Shown piece by piece: positions 35,059 through 43,216 of a stretch of 50,529 nucleotides of DNA. Every line of letters starts with the position of its first letter. Positions within the stretch are counted from its first letter, which is position 1. This DNA comes from Alphaproteobacteria bacterium (GTDB lineage Bacteria; Pseudomonadota; Alphaproteobacteria; Micropepsales; Micropepsaceae): positions 1 through 50,529 of the forward strand of contig JAJPIX010000052.1 in assembly GCA_021324545.1 (NCBI GenBank), in the 5' to 3' direction. The notes beneath the pieces were generated by a model, which worked only from the letters and a program-made list of their open reading frames with translations, made no database searches and was not told the origin of the DNA. A program made the position numbers and the translations under genes.

Positions 35059-35966
35059 GCCAGCAAACCATGTCGCCAGGCCTCACGTCCGCCGCCGTGG
35101 CCATGATCAAGCGGTTCGAGACACTTCGCCTGGACGCCTATCTTGATCCCGTCGGCGTGCCGACGATCGGTTACGGACACACCCGCGGCGTCCGGCTGGG
35201 CATGAGCATTACACCATCGCAGGCCGAACAGCTGTTGCGTCAGGATCTCAACGAGGCGCAGGCCGATGTTCTGCGCAACGTCAAGGTGCCGCTCAACGAA
35301 AATGAATATGGGGCGCTCGTGTCGCTTGTATTCAATATTGGCGGCTCCGCCTTCGCGCGCTCACGATGCCTCGCGCTGCTGAACAGGGAAGACCGGACCG
35401 GCGCGGCGCAGGAATTCCGGCGCTTCGTAAAAGGTCACGTTCGCGGCCGGCCGGTAACGCTGCGTGGCCTGCAGCTGCGCCGCCAGGCAGAGCAGGAACT
35501 GTTCTGCTCCGTGGTCCAGAACCTGACAGACGGCAATCCACCTGCCATCGCGCAATCTGTGGTCGATTCCGGCATGCTGGCGCCCGGATTGTTTCGTAGA
35601 CAGTCTGGCCTGGCGCGCAACTGGGCATCGCTTGAGCATCTGGCGGCTGCCGCCGGTATCGGAACAGGATTGGGCGCCGTGCCCGTGTTTGACGATGGTT
35701 CGGGGCTGTCGGCATGGAGACAGCTTGTCGATCTGTGGCAGGCAATGGGACTGCCGACCAGCATGGCGGATGTTCCGGCGTGGGCCGCCCCGATCATCGG
35801 TCACCTGTCGCAAATCTGGCAGGGACCGGCCATGCAGCAATTTATTTCAAGACTGGATGCATTCCTCCAATCGCATGATCTGGTCGCGATCGCGATGGGC
35901 ACAATCATCCTCTATCTCATGGGCCGCAATCTGCTCAGGATGCTGCGGCTGATCAGATCAGCTTGA
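35055..35966 (+). CDS. GH24 lysozyme (phage-type) with C-terminal membrane anchor
   Basis: A 303-residue glycoside hydrolase family 24 muramidase, which cleaves peptidoglycan between MurNAc and GlcNAc. The T4-lysozyme triad is conserved with exact spacing: Glu22 (KRFE), Asp31 (YLD) and Thr37 (TIGYGHT). LVFNIGGSAF is the usual substrate-cleft motif. After the catalytic domain (about 1-150) comes an extra region of about 150 residues ending in a hydrophobic helix (about 278-294, IAMGTIILYLMGRNLL), suggesting membrane attachment. No signal peptide is present, so export may depend on the coupled small membrane protein. Isolated from other phage genes, it lies between FixK-like control sites and the pilus operon. 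Confidence 0.85.
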   Translation: MSQQTMSPGLTSAAVAMIKRFETLRLDAYLDPVGVPTIGYGHTRGVRLGMSITPSQAEQLLRQDLNEAQADVLRNVKVPLNENEYGALVSLVFNIGGSAFARSRCLALLNREDRTGAAQEFRRFVKGHVRGRPVTLRGLQLRRQAEQELFCSVVQNLTDGNPPAIAQSVVDSGMLAPGLFRRQSGLARNWASLEHLAAAAGIGTGLGAVPVFDDGSGLSAWRQLVDLWQAMGLPTSMADVPAWAAPIIGHLSQIWQGPAMQQFISRLDAFLQSHDLVAIAMGTIILYLMGRNLLRMLRLIRSA

Positions 35967-36215
35967 AGGAAGCCGCCCTTGCGGTCCGCCAATCGCGGCG
36001 CCCTTCCTCCTCCGTATTTTCCCTTACAGGGGCGACAAAGGCGTCAAGATCGCAGGATTCGCCAAGCCTTTTCTTCTTGCTCGGCACAAATTTAAGAAAA
36101 GATTTACGAACATGAATGCTGCCCTTGCTCTCGATCAAAACGGTTCATTGCACGCAGGTCTACGTTGCATGCGTCGTCAGTTGTTCGACGATCTGAATAC
36201 AGAGGGGCATGCGCG

Positions 36216-36815
36216 ATGCAAAAGGTCATGTTGCTGTTTGGCAGCCTGCTGCTCGCTACTGGCGGGCCGGCAATGGCTGCAGTCACGGCAATTGCCGGCG
36301 GCAACCCCTCCCATATCGCGCTTACAATTCCTGTAACCGCTCAGGTGGCAACCAGCTGCAGTTTTGCGCCGGGGCAGGCTCCCTCGGGTTCCTTCACGAA
36401 TGCCGATATCGTGTCGGGATTCATCAACAATTTCGGATTCTCGCTGCTGTGCAATTGCCCGTCGCGCGTCGCCGTTCAATCGGCAAACGGCGGTCTCCTC
36501 GCACCGCTCAGCGCGCCGGCCGGTTACACCAACCTCGTTCCCTACCAGGTGACGCTGAATCTCGTCGGCGCCGCGGACGTGCCCACGGTCAGCGCAACTT
36601 GCAGCGCCGAATCGCTGAAAGCGTCAGCGGCGCAGCCCTGTTCCTTTCGTGGTCCGGCCACGGCAAACAGAGGGCTTCAGCTTTCCGGCCCCGCGATTGA
36701 GACTGCAGGGTCCTATCTCAAGGTTTCGGCGGCGCCGTTTGACGGCTCCGCAATCCCCGTCGCATCGAACGCCTATGCCGACACCCTCACCGTCACAGTG
36801 AGCGCGGCGATATGA
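36216..36815 (+). CDS. Chaperone-usher pilus subunit, spore-coat-U-like (first)
   Basis: A 199-residue secreted protein with a signal peptide cleaved near GGPAMA|AV. The mature part is beta-rich, with cysteines in VATSCSFAPG, LLCNCPS, SATCSAES and QPCSF likely to form disulfides. It ends with an alternating hydrophobic strand (DTLTVTVSAAI), as do donor-strand-exchanged pilins. Composition and the operon fit the spore-coat-U-like subunits of Csu/archaic chaperone-usher systems. The frame is open 17 codons upstream, but ATG 36216 gives the signal peptide and has GAGGGG before it. Distant similarity only; whether it is the major subunit is unknown. Confidence 0.65.
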   Translation: MQKVMLLFGSLLLATGGPAMAAVTAIAGGNPSHIALTIPVTAQVATSCSFAPGQAPSGSFTNADIVSGFINNFGFSLLCNCPSRVAVQSANGGLLAPLSAPAGYTNLVPYQVTLNLVGAADVPTVSATCSAESLKASAAQPCSFRGPATANRGLQLSGPAIETAGSYLKVSAAPFDGSAIPVASNAYADTLTVTVSAAI

Positions 36816-36845
36816 GCGGCAAATCCAACCATTCATGGAGGAACC

Positions 36846-37430
36846 ATGCGTAGAATGCTTTTGCCGGGCTGCGCGGCCCTTGCGGGATGTCTGATCCTGC
36901 CCGCCGGTGCGCAAACCGTTTCCGGCACGGTCAACGTTACCGGCTTCGTTCAGGCCCAGTGCGGCACGATCGTCGGCGCAACAACATTCAGCGGCACGAT
37001 TGAATTGGGCCAGCTCGCAGAATCGAATGGCACGCTTCTCACGGGCCTGGAACAGTCAAATGTCAGTTCGCCGGCGGGATCGACATCCTTCGAGCTCGGT
37101 TGCTCGACCGTCAATTCCACCGTGACGCTGAGCGCCACGGAACTCGCAACCTCAACGCCGCCACCTTCGGGCGCCTTCAGCAATACGGTCGATTACACGG
37201 CCGAGGTCGAAATCGCGATGGCTGCCGGCGGATACACAAGAATCACTTACACAACGGCGCCCGTGGCGCCGGCGCCGACGGTTCAGACCGTTCGAGGGCA
37301 ATTCGCCGTCATAGCCGGCAATTTTGAAGTCAATGTCTATGGTCTCAGTGCGACCAACGGGCCATCGAGCATTCTGGTCGCGGGCGATTACACGTCTGTG
37401 ATCACAATCGAGGTTGCAACGGCAGCGTGA
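36846..37430 (+). CDS. Chaperone-usher pilus subunit (second)
   Basis: A 194-residue secreted protein with a signal peptide (LAGCLILPAGA|QT) and a beta-rich mature domain. Two cysteines, in VQAQCGTIVG and ELGCSTVNS, are spaced as in one immunoglobulin-like pilin disulfide. The last strand, TSVITIEVATAA, ends in alternating hydrophobics. DUF4402-type or spore-coat-U-like pilins look comparable. It follows the first subunit by 30 bases with a GGAGG ribosome-binding site seven bases before the ATG. Downstream is a strong stem-loop before the chaperone gene, as expected for an abundant structural subunit (inference). Confidence 0.62.
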   Translation: MRRMLLPGCAALAGCLILPAGAQTVSGTVNVTGFVQAQCGTIVGATTFSGTIELGQLAESNGTLLTGLEQSNVSSPAGSTSFELGCSTVNSTVTLSATELATSTPPPSGAFSNTVDYTAEVEIAMAAGGYTRITYTTAPVAPAPTVQTVRGQFAVIAGNFEVNVYGLSATNGPSSILVAGDYTSVITIEVATAA

Positions 37431-37461
37431 TCCCCCTCGCCCCTTGCCGTTGCACGACAGT

Positions 37462-37500
37462 GATGTGGCCGCAGCCGTTGCTTGTTGCTGCGGCCACATC
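37462..37500 (+). promoter_or_regulatory. Perfect 14-bp stem-loop between pilin and chaperone genes
   Basis: GATGTGGCCGCAGC (37462-37475) and GCTGCGGCCACATC (37487-37500) are exact reverse complements around an 11-base loop; a G-U and a G-C pair can extend the stem to 16. It lies 31 bases after the second subunit's stop and just before the chaperone's ribosome-binding site. With no U-tract after it, it is more likely an mRNA stabiliser, processing site or partial terminator that sets the ratio of subunits to assembly proteins. Confidence 0.7.
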
Positions 37501-37519
37501 GCATACACGGGAGTGACAG

Positions 37520-38278
37520 ATGTTTGAGAATATCTCGAAGTCCGGCGCCACGGCACTCTTGTTCTTTGCATGTCTCCTGGCCGCACCGATCGCCTCGGCA
37601 ATGACGGTGAGACCGGTCGTCCTCGACCTCAAAACATCGGGCCGCGGGATGAACCAGGTGATCAGCGTCCAAAATACGTCCGTTGACGCCATTCCCGTGG
37701 AGCTGACGGCCCAGGAGCTGATCATCGACGCCGAAGGAGCACATCCGACGGGCAAGGATCCCGGCGACCTCGTCATCTTCCCGCCCCAGGCCGTCATTGC
37801 GCCGGGCGCAACGCAGACCTTTCGCGTCCAGTATGTCGGCGATCCCGCGTTGCGCACGAGCAAGCACTATTACATAACGGTCGCGCAGCTGCCCGTTAAG
37901 CTCAGCTCCGCCAAGGCAGGCGTACAGATCGTCTACAATTTCGCGGTGCTCGCAAGCGTCGGGCCGGATGGCGTAAAGCCGTCCCTCCACGTTTCTTCGG
38001 CCGCGATCGGCAAGGACGCCGCCGGCAAACCGGTGCCGGTCATCACGATCGCGAATGACTCCGCAACCTACGGCTACCTCGCCCATGGTGAGCTGGACAT
38101 CGTCGAAAAGGATAGCGCGGGGCGGACCGTTTTCACGAAATCCCTGACCGGACCTGAAATCGCACAATCGGTCGGCATGGGCCTTGTCGATCCCGGACTT
38201 GAGCGAAAGTTCACGCTGCCGATAGCGCTTCCGTCGGCTGCGGGTACCGTTTCGGCCGAGTTCAAACCCGCAAACTGA
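37520..38278 (+). CDS. Periplasmic pilus chaperone (PapD-like)
   Basis: A 252-residue periplasmic chaperone with a signal peptide ending PIASA|M and two immunoglobulin-like domains. Recognisable elements are RPVVLDLKTSG with QVISVQNTS in domain 1, the ALRTSKHYYITVAQLPVK strand that would act as the donor strand, and domain 2 with SLHVSSAAIGKD and TIANDSATYGYL. It would hold unfolded pilin subunits by donor-strand complementation and deliver them to the usher encoded next. GGGAG precedes the ATG. The gene lies between the subunits and the usher, the standard order for Csu-like operons. Confidence 0.85.
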   Translation: MFENISKSGATALLFFACLLAAPIASAMTVRPVVLDLKTSGRGMNQVISVQNTSVDAIPVELTAQELIIDAEGAHPTGKDPGDLVIFPPQAVIAPGATQTFRVQYVGDPALRTSKHYYITVAQLPVKLSSAKAGVQIVYNFAVLASVGPDGVKPSLHVSSAAIGKDAAGKPVPVITIANDSATYGYLAHGELDIVEKDSAGRTVFTKSLTGPEIAQSVGMGLVDPGLERKFTLPIALPSAAGTVSAEFKPAN

Positions 38279-38285
38279 GGATGTT

Positions 38286-40901
38286 GTGGGTCTGCGTCAT
38301 GCAATTGCTGTGGCGCTGGCCTCAGTGTGGATCGGTACCGCCGGCGCAAGTGCAGGCGAGAGCGCCGCGCCGCTTCCGCAAAGCGGTCCGCGCGCATCGC
38401 GCGGCGCGATCGAGCTCACGGTTCCTGTCACCGAGGCCGGCGTATACATCGGCGACATCAAGATGCAGATCAAGGCTGACGGCGGCATGGAAACGCCATC
38501 GGCGCGATTGCTCGATCTCCTGGCGCTTGTCGCAAAGCCAGAACTTGTGGCGGCCGTGCGCAAAAAGCTCGCGGACTCTGCATGGGTCTCGCTCGAGGTT
38601 CTCGCCGAGTCCGGAATTGCCATGCGTTACGATTCGCAAAAGATCGAATTGGCACTGGACATTCCTCTTCCTTTGCAGCTTGCCCGGCGAATTGACGTTT
38701 CCGCGCGCAGCGGCAGCCCACCCGGCGATTTCGCGGCGCCGGCAACCTTCAGCGGTTATCTGAACATGCGCGGCGCGCTTGCCTATGCGGAAGCCGGCGA
38801 TACGCGCGGCATCCTGCCGCCGGTCATTTTTCTGGACGGGGCCACGCGCTTTCACGACTTCGAACTGGAAGCGCAGGGCTCCGCTCAGCCTGGCGGTCCC
38901 GGGGCTGCATTTCAGCGCCAGGCGACACGCCTCGAATACGACGATCAGGACAACATCATCCGCTGGACTTTGGGCGATCTGGAGACAACCGCGCGCGGGT
39001 TCCAGTCTGCGCCCTATATTGCGGGGCTGTCGCTCTATCGCTCCTACGGCGTGCTTCAGCCGCAGACGATCGCACGGCCAAGCGGTCAACAGGGTTTCAC
39101 GCTTTCGCGTGCGTCAACTGTCGAAATCTGGATCAACGGACAGCTTCTGCAGCGCATCCAGCTTGGCCCCGGGCAATATGATCTGAGGAATTTTCCCTTC
39201 ACGCAGGGCGTGCAAGATGTGCGTCTCTCCATTCGCGATGACTCAGGAGGAATACAGGAGCTCAATTTCAGCCAGTTTTCCGATCAGGCCCAGCTGGCGG
39301 AGGGCCTGACGGAGTTCGGCCTCTATGCGGGTGTCCGCGCCCCTCTTGGCGCAAGCGGACCCGGCTACACGGGCGATCCGGAAGTCACCGGTTATATCGA
39401 GCACGGCTTGAGCGAACGGCTCACGCTTGGCGCGAACCTGCAGGCCAATGTCCATTCCGCAATGGGGGGCGCAGATGCGATCCTGTCCACGGGGTTCGGA
39501 TCGTTTTCCGCCAGTCTAGCCGCATCGAAAGGCAAGGCGCTGGGATACGGATATGCCGCGCTTCTCGATTTTCACACCATGTTTGGCGGAACCAACGGCA
39601 CGGCCGATACGCTGGATCTTTCCGCCGAAATGTGGAGCAGGGATTTTTCTCCGGTCGATGCGCAAAGCGCGCTGGGCGCCGTGCTGCCGATGGGTATTTC
39701 TGGCACCGTCCCGGTTCCGGCATGCCAGAACCGTGGGCCTGCGGCGCCCGCCGGATCCTTGGCCGCCAGTTGCCAGACGCCCGCCCCGTCCTTTTCCCCC
39801 GGCGTGATGCCGCCGCCGCTGAACCCCTATGTCTATGAATTCAACGGCAGCTATTCGCATGTTTTCAATGACGGTTTATACGCAGGCATCAGCCTTCATT
39901 ACGCAAAGGGCCGTGCGCCGTCGCCAGACAGCGACCTCTACGAAGTCACATTGGGTTGGCACCCGACATCTTTCGCAAGTCTTAATGCGACGGCCGGCTA
40001 CCAGCGGTCGATCTTCGACACGCATGGCGGCCTGCTGGTGCAGCTTTCGCTTACGCTGCAGCTTGATCAGGACTCCAGTGTCATTGCCAGCGCGGATTCC
40101 GCGCTCGGCGCGGAGCGGCTCGAATGGATGGAAAATCATGGCTCCGACGCCGGCTCTTACAACGCCTCGGCAGCGCTGGAGCGGACGTCCGCAGGCTATG
40201 ACTTGGACGGGACGGTCAACTATGTCGGCAGCGCCGGCGAAGTGGGCGCCGACCATTTTTCGGCATTTGGCGGCTCGGGCCTGCAGTCTGTCGCCCAGAC
40301 GGATGTGCGCGTGGCGACATCGATAGCGTTCGCCGATGGGGCCGTCTCGGTCGGCCGACCCATCAGCGACGCCTTCGCCATTGTGCAGCGAAGCAAAAAT
40401 CTCGAGAACGCTGACGTCGTTATTGATCCGGGTCCGTCCGGATATGAGGCGCAGACGGGTCCTCTTGGTACGGCCACGGTGCCGGACCTTGCATCCTACA
40501 ACGAGCGCACGGTTTCCATTGATGCACCTGACGCCCCGGTCGATTCGGATATCGGTCAGGACACATTCCGCCTGCTGCCGCCGCATCGCGCCGGATACCG
40601 TCTTGAAGCCGGCACCGATTATTCGATCACGGCGATCGGGCGGCTTGTGAACGAAAATGGCGAGCCTCTTCCGCTCGTTTCGGGGTCGGCATCCGAAATC
40701 GGGAATCCATCGCACAAACCAATCGAGCTGTTTACCAACGCGCAGGGACGTTTCGGGCTCACCGGCCTTCGCGCCGGCCGCTGGCGCATCGAAATGCAGA
40801 CCGAGCCGGCCACGGACTACGAGATTGACGTTGCCGCCGGCAGCAAAGGCGCCGTGACGTTGGGTGACGTCCGTCCGGCGCGCATGGCTGGGCAGCCATG
40901 A
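38286..40901 (+). CDS. Outer-membrane usher protein (FimD/PapC family)
   Basis: An 871-residue usher that would recruit chaperone-subunit complexes and extrude the pilus. It has a signal peptide (VWIGTAGASA|GE), an N-terminal periplasmic domain, a long beta-barrel region with the plug-associated signature STVEIWINGQLLQRIQLGPG and FTQGVQDVRLSIRDDSGG, and C-terminal domains including NAQGRFGLTGLRAGRWRIEM. Start GTG 38286 has GAGGA five bases upstream; the ATG at 38281 is in another frame. Length fits the family, though similarity to FimD is clearly distant. It overlaps the adhesin gene start by four bases. Confidence 0.85.
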   Translation: MGLRHAIAVALASVWIGTAGASAGESAAPLPQSGPRASRGAIELTVPVTEAGVYIGDIKMQIKADGGMETPSARLLDLLALVAKPELVAAVRKKLADSAWVSLEVLAESGIAMRYDSQKIELALDIPLPLQLARRIDVSARSGSPPGDFAAPATFSGYLNMRGALAYAEAGDTRGILPPVIFLDGATRFHDFELEAQGSAQPGGPGAAFQRQATRLEYDDQDNIIRWTLGDLETTARGFQSAPYIAGLSLYRSYGVLQPQTIARPSGQQGFTLSRASTVEIWINGQLLQRIQLGPGQYDLRNFPFTQGVQDVRLSIRDDSGGIQELNFSQFSDQAQLAEGLTEFGLYAGVRAPLGASGPGYTGDPEVTGYIEHGLSERLTLGANLQANVHSAMGGADAILSTGFGSFSASLAASKGKALGYGYAALLDFHTMFGGTNGTADTLDLSAEMWSRDFSPVDAQSALGAVLPMGISGTVPVPACQNRGPAAPAGSLAASCQTPAPSFSPGVMPPPLNPYVYEFNGSYSHVFNDGLYAGISLHYAKGRAPSPDSDLYEVTLGWHPTSFASLNATAGYQRSIFDTHGGLLVQLSLTLQLDQDSSVIASADSALGAERLEWMENHGSDAGSYNASAALERTSAGYDLDGTVNYVGSAGEVGADHFSAFGGSGLQSVAQTDVRVATSIAFADGAVSVGRPISDAFAIVQRSKNLENADVVIDPGPSGYEAQTGPLGTATVPDLASYNERTVSIDAPDAPVDSDIGQDTFRLLPPHRAGYRLEAGTDYSITAIGRLVNENGEPLPLVSGSASEIGNPSHKPIELFTNAQGRFGLTGLRAGRWRIEMQTEPATDYEIDVAAGSKGAVTLGDVRPARMAGQP

Positions 40902-41884
40902 GACACAGGCTCTTCATCGCAGCGGTTGTGGTGTCCATCGCCGCGCTGTCGGGATCGCCGGCGAGGGCTGTCGGAAGTTTCTGCAGCGTGACCGGTCAGA
41001 CTGCGGTCAGCATCGGCAATTACAACCCGTTCTCCGGAACCGGGTTCACCAATGTGCCGGTCACGCTCAATCTTACACGCTACAGGGATGGAAGCGGAAA
41101 CAAGACACGACAGGTTGATTTCTATATCAGCCAGCCCGCCGGTTCCCCCGCCGGCTATTCCATCACCTATAACGGCTCGAATGTTCTCTACACGCAGCCC
41201 GCGTCCCACACACTATCCCTGCCGCCGCCAGCAAGCGGAACCGTCTTCTACAATTTCGGCGGCAATGGGCAGCCCGATACCGTCTCTCTGCCGCTCACGG
41301 TTACGATCCCACCCGGCCTTGATCTGACAGCGGGCAGGCCCATTACATTTGACATTGTTTACATTTGCACGGGTTCTGGCGCTCTTCACGATGTCACGAC
41401 GCCCACCACGCTGCCGGGCGCGATCGCAATACAGATCGATGTTCTGAGCGCCCTGCAAGCGAGTTATTCAGGCCCCGCGCTCAGCTTCGGCGAGATCAGT
41501 TCAGTCTCCGACGCGCAGGCGCCATCGCACAGCGTCACGGGTCAAATTCGCGTTGCCAGCACGGGTCCCTTTACCGTGGCGATGTCGGCAACCCACAACT
41601 ACGTTATGACCTATCCCGGCGGGAACACCGCTGTTGCCGCAGAATCGATCATGTTTTCGATGCGCCTGGCCGGAGAAACCGTTGACCACACCAACCACAC
41701 ATTTACGGCGGTGGCATGCAGTGCGGCAGGGATCAATGGCCAGAACTTGCCGATAACGGCTACGCTCCAGGAGGGCGGAGCAACGAAGAACGCATCGCCG
41801 AGCTATCAGGAAGTGTTGACCGTAACGCTGACGCCGTTGGCTGTGCCGTACAACGGCACAACGCTCGCCTGTCCATCGCTGTAG
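40898..41884 (+). CDS. Two-domain pilus tip adhesin (spore-coat-U-like, CsuE-like)
   Basis: A 328-residue secreted protein with a signal peptide (LSGSPARA|VG). The mature protein has two beta-rich halves: about residues 25-180, with GSFCSVTGQTAVSIGNYNPF, and about 190-328, with LSFGEISSVSDAQ. This two-domain plan and the position after the usher match CsuE-type tip adhesins, in which the first half binds surfaces and the second accepts a donor strand. The start ATG overlaps the usher stop (ATGA). Binding specificity cannot be told. The gene is convergent with the degenerate receiver gene, 13 bases apart. Confidence 0.7.
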   Translation: MRHRLFIAAVVVSIAALSGSPARAVGSFCSVTGQTAVSIGNYNPFSGTGFTNVPVTLNLTRYRDGSGNKTRQVDFYISQPAGSPAGYSITYNGSNVLYTQPASHTLSLPPPASGTVFYNFGGNGQPDTVSLPLTVTIPPGLDLTAGRPITFDIVYICTGSGALHDVTTPTTLPGAIAIQIDVLSALQASYSGPALSFGEISSVSDAQAPSHSVTGQIRVASTGPFTVAMSATHNYVMTYPGGNTAVAAESIMFSMRLAGETVDHTNHTFTAVACSAAGINGQNLPITATLQEGGATKNASPSYQEVLTVTLTPLAVPYNGTTLACPSL

Positions 41885-41897
41885 GCGCCGATCTATC

Positions 41898-42284
41898 TCA
41901 GGCGGCTCGCTTCAGCCGGCCGTTGGCGGCCAGGTTCGCGATACAGATGCACTCGATCCACGTGAGCACATCTCTTGGCTCGACGGGATGAGCCAAAACG
42001 TCCAGCAGGTGTGCGCGGGAAGCGGTGCCGGCTGAAGGGGCGCAGTTCGAGATCAGGATGACCGGTTCATCGAAGCCCGCAGTCCGCAGCCCGACAATCT
42101 GGTCGATGTCGCGCTGGGTTGGCAGATCGGCGATCACGCAAAGCGTCCTGGGCAGGTGAGGGCTGGCCAGGCATTGAGACACCGACGTTGCTTTCCACAC
42201 CGACAACCCCGCCTTGGTCAAAAAGGGCGCCAAGTCCCGGAAATTGGACTGACTTGTTGTCAAAAGACAAACCTTGTTTTTCAT
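41898..42284 (-). CDS. Degenerate receiver-domain (pseudo-receiver) protein
   Basis: A 128-residue stand-alone receiver-like protein. The alternating strand/helix pattern begins NKVCLLTTSQSNF, with no N-terminal acidic pair. An Asp is kept at the phosphorylation position (Asp53 in CVIADLP), but the conserved lysine before proline is replaced by His (LAHPVEP, about 97-103). It may therefore bind partners without normal phosphorylation. ATG 42284 is preferred because GAGGA lies six bases upstream; a longer frame from 42386 lacks this and would overlap the divergent gene. It is divergent from the FixL-like/FixJ-like pair and may modulate it (inference). Confidence 0.65.
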   Translation of the reverse strand: MKNKVCLLTTSQSNFRDLAPFLTKAGLSVWKATSVSQCLASPHLPRTLCVIADLPTQRDIDQIVGLRTAGFDEPVILISNCAPSAGTASRAHLLDVLAHPVEPRDVLTWIECICIANLAANGRLKRAA

Positions 42285-42460
42285 TTGAATCCTCGAAAAT
42301 CTGCCAAAGACATCGCCAAGCCCGGCTGAAGCGAGATTCTTACGGTTAATACGGATGATCTCGTCCACGCTTTGTGTTTCATTCATACTTCAAGAAAAGC
42401 GCTTGTTCTTTGACAAATTTCAATTATTCTTTTCATTCATATTGTTGTAATCTTAATTCA
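42285..42460. promoter_or_regulatory. AT-rich divergent promoter region with FixK-like box
   Basis: The stretch from about 42387 to 42460 is strikingly AT-rich for this genome. It contains TTGTTCTTTGACAA (42403-42416), a weak match to TTGAT-N4-ATCAA (7 of 10), 45-55 bases upstream of candidate starts of the FixL-like gene, a spacing similar to the other two boxes. It separates the pseudo-receiver from the FixL/FixJ-like pair. Confidence 0.4.
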
Positions 42461-43216
42461 ATGCGAGCGATGCAAAGAGTAAGGGGGCAGTCTTCTCCAT
42501 CGATGCCGGAGCCGGGCGACAGATTCGCGGCGGCCCTTATCGAAACTCAAATCCCTACTGATACTGACGCCATTGTTCGAGTTCCGAAGTCCGGAAGGAA
42601 AGCCGTGGGCAATGGACAGGTGCAATCCCGGATGCGCGCAGCGCAAACCCGGCGCGACCTTGCGCATACATCTTCGCACAGCCCGATCAGACGCTTGTCG
42701 CCGGCCCAGGTACACGAATTGAACCAGCCGCTTGCCGCCTTGACCAACTACATCAGTGCGGCCCGCCGCTGGCTCAGATCGCCGGACGGCGCCGAGAGGG
42801 CGCTTCCGCTTCTCGACAAGGCTGCCGAGCAGACCGCGCGCGCCGGAGCGCTTATCCAGGACTTGCGAAACGCCGAAGGCCGCGAACCGGATCCGGCCAT
42901 GCACGACGTCAACGACATGATAAGGCAAGCGATTGTGCCGGGCCTGGGACTGCCTGCCGATCGCGCGGTGAACCTCGATCTCGGAACCGATCTGCCCGCC
43001 GTCTACGCAGACCGCGCGCGGACCCTGAGAATGATTGCCGACATTGTGAAATTTGCGGCAGCAACGATGTGCGGTCCCGCATGGCGCAGGCTCGTGATCA
43101 GAAGCCGCCGCGTGGGCGACGGCGTGGAAGTTTCTGTTGCTAATGCCGGCCCGTCGTCCAATCCGGCATGCCGCACCGTGTTCAGCTTCCAGCTCCCTTC
43201 ACAGGCTGTCAAATGA
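42461..43216 (+). CDS. FixL-like histidine-phosphoacceptor protein with degenerate ATPase domain
   Basis: A 251-residue protein (start 42461 uncertain; 42470 and 42503 also possible) with a clear FixL-type dimerisation/phosphoacceptor region: VHELNQPLAALTNYISAARR, phospho-His85, and LDKAAEQTARAGALIQDLRN. Sensor PAS domains are missing. The C-terminal third retains the size of an ATP-binding domain, but the N-box asparagine and both glycine boxes are unrecognisable (VANAGPSSNPAC stands where DTGPG is expected). It probably cannot phosphorylate itself and may act as a phosphotransfer or phosphatase partner. It overlaps the FixJ-like gene by ATGA, so they are a pair. Confidence 0.72.
   Translation: MRAMQRVRGQSSPSMPEPGDRFAAALIETQIPTDTDAIVRVPKSGRKAVGNGQVQSRMRAAQTRRDLAHTSSHSPIRRLSPAQVHELNQPLAALTNYISAARRWLRSPDGAERALPLLDKAAEQTARAGALIQDLRNAEGREPDPAMHDVNDMIRQAIVPGLGLPADRAVNLDLGTDLPAVYADRARTLRMIADIVKFAAATMCGPAWRRLVIRSRRVGDGVEVSVANAGPSSNPACRTVFSFQLPSQAVK

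Noticed and set aside
35948..35962. Palindrome GCTGATCAGATCAGC at the end of the lysozyme gene as terminator
   Set aside because: It lies inside the last codons and is short, with no T-run after it; could be chance from Ile/Arg/Ser codons.
34870..35966. Prophage remnant
   Set aside because: Only a lysozyme and a small membrane protein are present; no integrase, terminase, capsid or tail gene occurs in the window.
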